Origin: Candidatus Omnitrophota bacterium
Lineage (GTDB): Bacteria; Omnitrophota; Gorgyraeia; 2-02-FULL-51-18
DNA: 64,000 nucleotides
Reading direction: 5' to 3'
Assembly (NCBI GenBank): GCA_022072175.1
Contig: JAJVIE010000003.1
Span: 430,598-494,597, forward strand
Shown here piece by piece: positions 14,562-21,648 of this stretch. Position 1 is the stretch's first letter. Each line of letters opens with the position of its first letter. Made by a program: the position numbers and the translations under genes. The notes under the pieces were generated by a model, which worked only from the letters and a program-made list of their open reading frames with translations, was not told the DNA's origin and searched no databases.

Positions 14562-15873
14562 CGGGTGGCCGTCACCGCTGACGTCCCTGCCGCGAGCGAT
14601 CGCGCACGTCGACTGTGACGCGTTCTTCGCCAGCGTCGAACAGGCGCTCCGTCCCGAGCTGAAAGGCCTGCCCGTCGTCACGGGCAAAGAGCGCGGCATC
14701 GCCGCCGCGATGAGCTACGAGGCCAAGCGCCGGGGCGTGGTGCGCGGCATGCGCCTGAGCGACGTGCGGCGCGTCTGTCCCGAGGCGGTCGTCCTGCCCA
14801 ACGACTACGAGACCTACGGCCTCTTCTCCAAGCGCCTCTTCGGGATCCTGCGCCGCTACACGCCCGACATCGAGGAGTACTCCATCGACGAAGCGTTCGT
14901 CGACCTCACCGGCACGCGCCGTACCCACCAGGCCTCCTACGAGGACATCGCCCTGCGGATGAAAGCCGCCGTCGAATCCGAGCTCGGCATCACCGTCTCG
15001 GTGGGGTTGAGCCTCACGCGCAGTCTGGCCAAGATCTGCTCCAAGGAACGCAAGCCCGCGGGGTTCGTGTGCGTGAAAGGCTACGAGCTCAAGGCCTATC
15101 TGGCCCATGTGCCGGCGGATCGGGTGTGCGGGCTGGGTCCCAACAGCGTCGCGCTCCTGGCCAAGTACGGCGTCCGTACGGTGCTCGATTACGCCTCGAG
15201 GCCCGAGGAGTGGGTGCGCCGCCTGTTGGGCAAGACCGGCGTGGAGCTGTGGTGGGAACTGCGCGGGCGGGCCGTGTACGCGGTGGAGACGGCCCTCAAA
15301 GCCCCGGCGTCGGTGAGCAAGACCAAGACCTTCACCCCGCCGTCCGGCGACCGGGAGTTCGTGCGCGCCCAGCTCCTGCGCAACGTCGAGTCCGCCTGCA
15401 TCAAGCTCCGCCGCCACGGTCTGGCGCTCAAGGCCATCGGCGTGCATCTGACGACCGATGAGTTCAGGACCTCGGGGCTGTCGGCGGAGCTGTCGCGAGC
15501 CACCTCCTCGACGATCCGCGCCGTCGAGGCCGCCTCGGAGCTCTTCGTGCGTGTCTACGACCCCGCGCGCCGCTACCGTAGGACCGGCGTGGTGCTCTCG
15601 GAGCTGGAGCCGGACAGCGCGGGGCAGGCGGACCTCTTCGAGGACGCGGTGCGTCTGGCCAAGCTGAGGGGAGTGTCGGCCGTCGTGGACGAGGTCAACC
15701 GGCTCTATGGCAAACACGCCTTGCATCTGGCCGCCACCGATGGGCTGAGATCGTACGCTCAGCATCTGGGCGAGCGGGGAGACCACGCCCGCAGGAAGAT
15801 CGACCTGCTCAGGGGCGAAACGCACCGTCAGCGGTTAGGGCTGCCGGTGTGGGAGGTCCGTCTGACGCGATGA
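14533..15873 (+). CDS. dinB: Y-family DNA polymerase (DinB/UmuC family)
   Basis: Translesion polymerase co-transcribed with lexA. The catalytic-site motifs are AHVDCDAFFASVEQ near the N-terminus and YSIDEAFVDLTGT. Thumb/HhH and little-finger domains follow, giving about 446 residues. The start is uncertain: TTG at 14533, inside lexA, is the only near-canonical start before the first motif and adds about 24 residues compared with most DinB proteins; a CTG nearer the motif is possible. Its 3' end overlaps a convergent glycosyltransferase gene by 65 bp. Confidence 0.9.
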   Translation: MWPSSASTSDGWPSPLTSLPRAIAHVDCDAFFASVEQALRPELKGLPVVTGKERGIAAAMSYEAKRRGVVRGMRLSDVRRVCPEAVVLPNDYETYGLFSKRLFGILRRYTPDIEEYSIDEAFVDLTGTRRTHQASYEDIALRMKAAVESELGITVSVGLSLTRSLAKICSKERKPAGFVCVKGYELKAYLAHVPADRVCGLGPNSVALLAKYGVRTVLDYASRPEEWVRRLLGKTGVELWWELRGRAVYAVETALKAPASVSKTKTFTPPSGDREFVRAQLLRNVESACIKLRRHGLALKAIGVHLTTDEFRTSGLSAELSRATSSTIRAVEAASELFVRVYDPARRYRRTGVVLSELEPDSAGQADLFEDAVRLAKLRGVSAVVDEVNRLYGKHALHLAATDGLRSYAQHLGERGDHARRKIDLLRGETHRQRLGLPVWEVRLTR

Positions 15874-16609
15874 TCCGAGCGGCCTCCGGCCGTTCGCGCG
15901 CGCTGCAGAGGAGCCTCAGGAGCAGGCCCAGGATCACGAACACATCACGGCCCAGACGCATCTTGGAGCGCTCGCCGACCCCATAGCGGGAAGGGTGGGG
16001 CACCTGCGCCAGGCGGAAACCGGCTCGACCGAGCCACGTGAGCGTCTGGAGAGGGCGTCCATATCCACGATGGGCCAGGTCCCAGTCGAAGGCCCGCAGA
16101 GCCCGCGCCGAGATCGCCGAAAAGCCGTTCTGTGAGTCCGACAGCTCGGCATATCCGGACAGGCGCCGGGTCAGCGCGGTGAGCAGGAGATTGCCGATCA
16201 GGCGCAGGCGGGGCGTGTGCCGGCGGGAGTCCGCGGAGGACAGGCGGTCGCCTTTGGCGTAGTCGGCGGTACCCGAGGCGATCGGGTCCAGAACGAGCGG
16301 CAAGAGAGATGGATCGATCTGCCCGTCACCGTCGATCACGGCGATCGCGTCGAACCCCCGCGTGAGCGCCCAACGGTACCCGGAGATCACGGCCGCTCCG
16401 GGTCCGAGGTTGCGCTCATGTCTCAGTAGGACGATGCGGTCATCATCCCGCGCCCGGTCCAGAACGGACCGCTCGGTGCCGTCCGCACTACCGTCATCGA
16501 CCACGACCACGCTGTCCGCATGGTCGGGGATGGCCCGTAGGACCGCGGGGAGCTGGTCGGCCTCCTGATAGGCGGGGACAACGACGGCGACCCGAAGCCC
16601 TCTATACAA
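15809..16609 (-). CDS. Family 2 glycosyltransferase (polyprenyl-phosphate sugar synthase type)
   Basis: 266 residues. The GT-A fold nucleotide-sugar motifs are VVVPAYQEADQLP, VVVDDGSADGT and AVIDGDGQIDPSLLP (DGD metal site). It resembles dolichol-phosphate-mannose/glucose synthases that load sugar onto a lipid carrier. It is divergent from the GT-C gene that starts 19 bp away, a natural user of such a donor. The start is a TTG that sits in a TATAGA sequence, so the real start may differ slightly. Confidence 0.85.
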   Translation of the reverse strand: MYRGLRVAVVVPAYQEADQLPAVLRAIPDHADSVVVVDDGSADGTERSVLDRARDDDRIVLLRHERNLGPGAAVISGYRWALTRGFDAIAVIDGDGQIDPSLLPLVLDPIASGTADYAKGDRLSSADSRRHTPRLRLIGNLLLTALTRRLSGYAELSDSQNGFSAISARALRAFDWDLAHRGYGRPLQTLTWLGRAGFRLAQVPHPSRYGVGERSKMRLGRDVFVILGLLLRLLCSARERPEAARIIASDGPPTPAALTADGAFRP

Positions 16610-16628
16610 GCGGCGCCTTCCGCGGTGT

Positions 16629-18287
16629 ATGATGTGCGTTGACGTGCGTGCTCTCCATGACCACCCTCAGCTGTCGACCATTCGCGTCGTCTGTGCGACG
16701 CTTGCCGTCCTATCGTTGGCGGCGTTCGCCGCTTACCTGCACGCCTGGCGTTGGACCGCTTGGGGGACCGAGGGTCATGACGCGATCTTCTATCAGCGCG
16801 TGGCTCTCGAGTGGTCCCACGGACACACGGTCTTCACGCTGCCCGGCGCGGAGCTGTCGTATTTCCGTCCTGTACTGTACGCCCTGACGGGCCTGTCGTA
16901 CAAGCTCCTCGGTGTCAGCGACCACACCCTCAAGATCCTCAATCTACTCTGCCTGGTCGGGACCGTCGCCTCGCTGTACGGAACGGGCCGGGTCCTGGGG
17001 GTCGGTCGGGCGTGGTCGGCGCTGCCGGCCGCCCTTTATCTTTACCTGCCCGCCGTGATCCGGCAGACCCGGGTCGAGCAAGCGCACTCCTTGCCGGCCT
17101 TGATGATGGCGTTGGCTCTATGGGCGCTCGCGCTCCATCGCAAGCGACCCAGTCTGATCCTAGCGGGGTTCTCGGCGTTGTGCGCGCACGCGGCGGCCGC
17201 ATGCCATACCGATCTGGTCCTGGCCGCACCGGGACTGACCCTGTTCCTCGGGCTCGACGCTCAAGGCCGGTGGGTCGGGACCCGTCGATGGCTGGGCCGG
17301 ACAGCCGTCTATACGGCGGTGTATCTGTCTCCCCTGGTGATCTATCAGGCTCTTTGGGGCCTGGATACCGTAGCCGCCATGCTCTTGACTGAAAGAGGCT
17401 ACCTGCATCCCGGAAGCTCCAGCTCTTATCCTGTGCTGATGATCCAGCTGTTGGTCCGGTCGATACCGGATCTCTTGGGTCCGGCGTCGGCGCTCCTCAT
17501 GGTCCTCGGGACCGCGCACCTGTGGATCCGGAGCCGTCGCGGCGAGGAGTCCGTCGCCTCCAACATGATCTGGTTGGCGCCATGGCTGTCGTACGTATTG
17601 TTGTTGGACCCTGTGGCGGAGCGCACGATCTACACGCGCCTCATCCGGGTGCTGATCCCGCTCATCCCGGGACTCTTGATCTACCTGATGCTCCGAGCTC
17701 GCTCCGTTGTCGAGCAGGCGGCGGCATCGGGTCCGAATGCCGCCCGATGGACCGCGACCATGGTGGTGATGATACTGGCGTGCGCGGTGGCGGTGGAACT
17801 GAGAGGTTTTCCGATCACGGCACGCTTCGGTCTGTACAGCGATAAACTGAAGATCCCCTACGGAGAGTACCGTACGGTCTACCGTTATCTGCACGATGAG
17901 CTGGCCGGGCGCGTCGGACCCGAAGCGAGGCTGCTCTTGGCTCCGAGCCAGTTCATGAACCCCTACGCGGCGGCCAATCTGCCGTTCTACTTCGACGGCG
18001 ACAGCGTGGAGCTCCGGGGGTGTTCGGGCGAGCGAACGACCCTGGACGCCTATCTGCGCCGGCATCGGATCCGGTATGTCTATGTCGCGGCGCCTCCAAC
18101 GTTCAAGCCGCATTTGGAGCGCCTCATCCGAGAACGGGTCCGGTCGCTGTGTTTGGGTGACCCCGCGACCTACGATGCCGCCGCGGAGACAGCGGAATTA
18201 CTGAGGGCTCTCAAGCCCTACGGCCTGCGCCTGATCTCCCAGCATCCCGCCTACGGCACGGTGTACGAACTCCAGAACCCCGCCTGA
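16629..18287 (+). CDS. Polytopic membrane glycosyltransferase-like protein (GT-C)
   Basis: 552 residues with about ten hydrophobic segments and a soluble C-terminal domain of about 140 residues. The first periplasmic loop has GHDAIFYQRVALEW and a later YFRPVLY stretch, in the place where GT-C enzymes keep their acidic catalytic motif. Specific activity unknown. The annotated ATG overlaps a TATGAT (16627-16632) that could be the -10 box; in that case GTG at 16644 would be the real start. It pairs with the divergent GT2 gene. Confidence 0.7.
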   Translation: MMCVDVRALHDHPQLSTIRVVCATLAVLSLAAFAAYLHAWRWTAWGTEGHDAIFYQRVALEWSHGHTVFTLPGAELSYFRPVLYALTGLSYKLLGVSDHTLKILNLLCLVGTVASLYGTGRVLGVGRAWSALPAALYLYLPAVIRQTRVEQAHSLPALMMALALWALALHRKRPSLILAGFSALCAHAAAACHTDLVLAAPGLTLFLGLDAQGRWVGTRRWLGRTAVYTAVYLSPLVIYQALWGLDTVAAMLLTERGYLHPGSSSSYPVLMIQLLVRSIPDLLGPASALLMVLGTAHLWIRSRRGEESVASNMIWLAPWLSYVLLLDPVAERTIYTRLIRVLIPLIPGLLIYLMLRARSVVEQAAASGPNAARWTATMVVMILACAVAVELRGFPITARFGLYSDKLKIPYGEYRTVYRYLHDELAGRVGPEARLLLAPSQFMNPYAAANLPFYFDGDSVELRGCSGERTTLDAYLRRHRIRYVYVAAPPTFKPHLERLIRERVRSLCLGDPATYDAAAETAELLRALKPYGLRLISQHPAYGTVYELQNPA

Positions 18288-18360
18288 CGCTCGAGGTCGA
18301 TCGACAAGCCCGGGTGTCATTATTGCTTAAAAGAAATTAGAAATTGTAATTATTGTTAGG

Positions 18361-18366
18361 TATAAT
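18361..18366 (+). promoter_or_regulatory. -10 box of the CHASE2-GGDEF gene (leaderless)
   Basis: Consensus TATAAT in an AT-rich patch (18318-18374) that contrasts with the GC-rich surroundings. The ATG at 18375 is 8 nt downstream, so the transcript probably begins at or next to the start codon. Confidence 0.65.
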
Positions 18367-18374
18367 ATAAATCA

Positions 18375-20114
18375 ATGAGAAAGAAACGCTCCCCCGCATT
18401 TGCCATCGCGGTCGTGACGCTCTTCACGGCGCTCTCGTGGGCCGTCCCGCTGTCCATGGGCGGATCGGAACTCCTCCAACGCTGGAAACTCCAGACCCGC
18501 GACCTGTTCTTCAAGATCCGACACATGTCCGTCGGCGCGCCCGAAACGACCTCGGACCTTTTGGTGGTCTCCATCGACGAGGAGTCCTGTCAGCAGCTCG
18601 AGGCGCGGTGGCCTTGGTCCAGGCGGCTCATCGCTCAGCTGATCGAAGAGCTCGATCGCGGCGGCGTCAAAGCCATCGCTCTCAATCTATCGTTCACAGG
18701 CCTTGAGAGCGGGGATCCGGAGGCCAACGATGCTCTGGCCCTGGCCATGCAGAAACACGGCAACGTCATCATCGGCGCGACGTTCGACCGCGAGAACAAC
18801 GTCGTCAAACCCACGCCCATCCTCGCCGAGGCGGCCCGCCGCTACGGCTATCTTGAGAAGATCATCGACGAGGACCTGACGATCCGGCGGTCCTATCTGG
18901 TGAGGCCCTATTCGCTCAAGCGCCGCTCGTCGTACTCGAGCCAGAGCGCGGTGTTGAGGTCGGACACCTACATCGACCGTTCGTTCCCGGCGCAGGCGGT
19001 AGCCGCCGAAGCGGGGACAGGGGCGGAAGGAGAGGCGCAGTACAACAGCGATCTGCGCCTGGTGACGCTGGGCGTGCCCAACAGAGGCGTGTACGTCGAG
19101 GAGGACGGCAGTTATACCATCAACTACCTCGTGGGTGCCGAGGACCTCGCCGAAGTGCCGGCCTGGAAGATCGTGCAGGGTAAGATCGCCCGAGCCCACC
19201 TCGAGGGCAAGATCGCTCTCGTCGGCCTGACCTCAGCGCTGTTCCTCGACACCCACCCGACCCCGCTGGGCAACATGCCCGGCGTGATCATCCACGCCAA
19301 CGAGCTCATCGCCATCCGCGACGGCCGCATGCTGGCGATGGTGCCGGATGTTTTCACGGCGGGACTGTCGTGGGCGATCGGCCTGTGCGTGATCGCGCTG
19401 TTCATGATGCGCAGGTTCTGGCTGGGCATCGTGGGTTTCGTCGTGGCGTTCCTGGGGTCGTTCCTCGGGGCGGAGGTGGCGTTCTTCAGCGACCGCGTGA
19501 TGGAGCCCCTGATCCTCCTGGCCGGCTCCCTGATCTCGCTGGTCGTCGGTATCCTGGCCAATCTGCTGAGGCTCTTGCTCGAGAACAAGGGTCTCGAGAC
19601 GACCGTGATCCACGACAAGATGACCGGACTGTACAAGTACGAGTACCTGCGCGAGTGTCTCGATGAGGAGTGGCGGCGGTGCAAGCGGGCGATGTTCCCG
19701 GTATCCGTCGTGATGACGGACCTTGATCGCTTCAAGCGCATCAACGACACGCTCGGCCATGAGGTGGGCAACCAGATGATCGTTCGGGCCGGAGAGGTCA
19801 TCCGCGACAGCGCGCGGCGCTATGACATCGTCTCGCGCTACGGCGGCGATGAGTTCGTGATCCTCTTGTGGCACGCGAGCCTGGAAGAGGCCAAGGCCTA
19901 TCGCAAGCGTCTCCGGGACATGTACCACGCGATGGCCGCCAAGCTGGACGACCCGATGCTCAAGGATTCCTCGATCAGTATCGGCGTTGCGACGTTCGAC
20001 CCCAAGCAGGACCCCAACCACCCCAAGGATCCTCAGGAGCTGGTCGAGATCGCCGACAAGGACCTCTTCGAGGATAAGGAAAGCCGCCGCAAGCCCGGAG
20101 AGCCCCGGCGTTAG
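18375..20114 (+). CDS. CHASE2-domain membrane diguanylate cyclase
   Basis: Makes c-di-GMP. 579 residues: TM1 (about 8-27), an extracytoplasmic CHASE2 sensor (about 35-315, with LLVVSIDEESCQQLEARWPW and GVKAIALNLSFT), three TM helices (about 320-400), then GGDEF. The catalytic GGDEF is intact at 490-494, and the inhibitory I-site RRYD (481-484) sits exactly five residues before it, so feedback inhibition by product is expected. The ligand is unknown. The stop is followed immediately by the stop of a convergent TPR gene. Confidence 0.92.
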   Translation: MRKKRSPAFAIAVVTLFTALSWAVPLSMGGSELLQRWKLQTRDLFFKIRHMSVGAPETTSDLLVVSIDEESCQQLEARWPWSRRLIAQLIEELDRGGVKAIALNLSFTGLESGDPEANDALALAMQKHGNVIIGATFDRENNVVKPTPILAEAARRYGYLEKIIDEDLTIRRSYLVRPYSLKRRSSYSSQSAVLRSDTYIDRSFPAQAVAAEAGTGAEGEAQYNSDLRLVTLGVPNRGVYVEEDGSYTINYLVGAEDLAEVPAWKIVQGKIARAHLEGKIALVGLTSALFLDTHPTPLGNMPGVIIHANELIAIRDGRMLAMVPDVFTAGLSWAIGLCVIALFMMRRFWLGIVGFVVAFLGSFLGAEVAFFSDRVMEPLILLAGSLISLVVGILANLLRLLLENKGLETTVIHDKMTGLYKYEYLRECLDEEWRRCKRAMFPVSVVMTDLDRFKRINDTLGHEVGNQMIVRAGEVIRDSARRYDIVSRYGGDEFVILLWHASLEEAKAYRKRLRDMYHAMAAKLDDPMLKDSSISIGVATFDPKQDPNHPKDPQELVEIADKDLFEDKESRRKPGEPRR

Positions 20115-20576
20115 CTAGAGCGCCGGAGGCCCCGCGCTCTCAGGAGCGGACGGGTCGGTGGTATCCGGCTCCGCTTCGGTCGTCTCCGCAGGCTCGATAT
20201 CGATCCCCCAGCCCTGACCGTCCGGATCCTGGATGCGGCGGATGGCCGCGATGGCCGTGGCGTTGTCGGGCTCGATGTGCAGGGCGTTGGCGAATGCCGT
20301 GCGCGCCCGGTAGTCGTCCCCGAGGATCATATAGATGCGCCCGGTCTGCAGATAGGCCCACGCGTCGTCCGGGTGGGCCAGAAGAGCGTCCTGGTACAGC
20401 CGAAGCGCCCGTCTGAAATCCCTGAGGATGATCGCTTCCTCGGCGGCCTCGTGGAGGTGGCGCACGTGCGCGTGGCGCTCTGCGTCGGGGTGGGACAGCG
20501 GCAAGTCGTCGGTGGCCCGCGCGGGCGCGGCCCACAGAACGAGGAGCATGAGCAGATGGATCGGGCGTCGGAACAT
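20115..20576 (-). CDS. Secreted TPR protein
   Basis: 153 residues: signal peptide (about 1-22, cut near ARA), then tetratricopeptide repeats (DFRRALRLYQDALLAHPDDAWAY; DYRARTAFANALHIEPDNATA) and an acidic Pro/Glu tail. Probably a periplasmic protein-interaction module. The ATG at 20576 is exactly 7 nt after a TATAGT on the minus strand, so a leaderless mRNA is likely; a GTG two codons earlier is less likely. A related TPR protein is encoded at 26935-27693. Confidence 0.8.
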   Translation of the reverse strand: MFRRPIHLLMLLVLWAAPARATDDLPLSHPDAERHAHVRHLHEAAEEAIILRDFRRALRLYQDALLAHPDDAWAYLQTGRIYMILGDDYRARTAFANALHIEPDNATAIAAIRRIQDPDGQGWGIDIEPAETTEAEPDTTDPSAPESAGPPAL

Positions 20577-20582
20577 CCCCAC

Positions 20583-20588
20583 ACTATA
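20583..20588 (-). promoter_or_regulatory. -10 box of the TPR gene (leaderless)
   Basis: TATAGT read on the minus strand, 6 nt before the ATG at 20576. Confidence 0.6.
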
Positions 20589-20647
20589 GCCGTGATGACC
20601 CCCGCCGTCCAGACGCGCCGGAAGGCGGATGCGGGGTGCAGCTGTGC

Positions 20648-20653
20648 TATAGT
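20648..20653 (+). promoter_or_regulatory. -10 box of smpB (leaderless)
   Basis: TATAGT, 6 nt before the smpB ATG at 20660; no Shine-Dalgarno sequence is possible between them. Confidence 0.6.
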
Positions 20654-20659
20654 GTCGGC

Positions 20660-21145
20660 ATGAAGGACAAGCAGAAGGACGAGAAGAACGATCCGGTCAT
20701 CACGACGCACCGCGAGGCTTTCAGGGATTATTTCATCCTGGAGAGCATGGAAGCGGGGATCGTGCTGAACGGCTGTGAGGTCAAGTCACTGAGGGGCCGT
20801 CAGGCCGCTCTGACCGGGAGCTTCGCTCGCGTTGAACGGGGCGAAGTGTTGCTGTATAATAGCTACATCGCTCCCTATGAGATGGGCAACCGGGAGAACC
20901 CGGAGCCCCGCCGGACCCGCAAGCTCCTCCTGCACCGTTCGCAGATCAACAAGATCAAGTCGAGGTTCCAGGAGAAGGGGTTGGCGTTGATCCCGCTCAA
21001 GATGTATTTCAGCGATCGCGGGATCGCCAAAGTGGAGCTGGCCGTGTGCAAGGGCAAGAAAGCGCACGACAAGAGGCAGGACATCAAGAAAGCGACGGCC
21101 AAGCGCGAGATCGATCGTGCGATCAAGGGCCGCAACCGTCGTTGA
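20660..21145 (+). CDS. smpB: SsrA-binding protein SmpB
   Basis: 161-residue OB-fold partner of tmRNA in ribosome rescue. Family landmarks are HREAFRDYFILESMEAGIVLNGCEVKSLR, SYIAPYEMGNRENPEPRRTRKLLLH, and the basic C-terminal tail (KKAHDKRQDIKKATAKREIDRAIKG) that enters the mRNA channel. Earlier in-frame starts exist, but the -10 box at 20648-20653 fixes the ATG at 20660. The tmRNA gene starts 8 bp after the stop, presumably in the same transcript. Confidence 0.96.
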   Translation: MKDKQKDEKNDPVITTHREAFRDYFILESMEAGIVLNGCEVKSLRGRQAALTGSFARVERGEVLLYNSYIAPYEMGNRENPEPRRTRKLLLHRSQINKIKSRFQEKGLALIPLKMYFSDRGIAKVELAVCKGKKAHDKRQDIKKATAKREIDRAIKGRNRR

Positions 21146-21153
21146 AAGGGCTT

Positions 21154-21535
21154 GGGGGCGACAGGCATCGATCTAGCTCTTCGGGCCGAATGTAGCATGC
21201 GGAGGTTGTCGGGAGGCCTCCTTAAACACCTGACACCAACATAAACGCCAACCGTAACATCGTTCGGGTGCCTTTCGCGGCCCCGATGGCGCTCCCGCTG
21301 GCCGCCTAACCGGCTAGCCGTCCACTCATCCTCGTCTGCGGGGTGAGACCGGACGTCGACAGCAGGCTGGTCCCGTCCGGGCGTCTCCGGCGGACGGGAC
21401 GAGAGCGACGGGGGCTTGCTCCGCCGTGACGGCGTCGTCCCGGTCACGGCGGGGGACAACGACGGACGACTAAGCATGTAGAAACTTCGGTTACAGGCGT
21501 TAGAGACGCGGGTTCAATTCCCGCCGCCTCCACCA
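21154..21535 (+). ncRNA. ssrA: tmRNA (transfer-messenger RNA)
   Basis: 382 nt. The 5' GGGGGCG (21154-21160) pairs with 3' CGCCTCC (21525-21531). The T-arm is GCGGGTTCAATTCCCGC and CCA is encoded at 21533-21535. The resume region is around AAACGCCAACCG. The tag frame is 21247-21309: it starts ANRNIV, ends LPLAA, then TAA, about 20 residues. The GC-rich pseudoknot region 21310-21470 follows. A 4-kb island is inserted directly at its 3' end, and a 12-nt copy of that end is found at 25585-25596. Confidence 0.93.
21524..21535 (+). repeat. Left direct repeat (attL core) in the tmRNA 3' end
   Basis: CCGCCTCCACCA, the last 12 nt of the tmRNA gene, repeated exactly at 25585-25596. It overlaps the start of an imperfect inverted repeat: CCAGTTTG-AAA-GTAAACTCG (21533-21552) is the mirror of CGAGTTTAC-CGGTA-CAAACCGG (25562-25583). 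Confidence 0.8.
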
Positions 21536-21648
21536 GTTTGAAAGTAAACTCGAGGAAACACTAGAAGAATGTTACGTTTACAGGGATCGAGCACTTGTTC
21601 CGGCGTAATCGTTGTCTTTTTTGCCGCCCCGCTATCCTGCCTGCGCCC

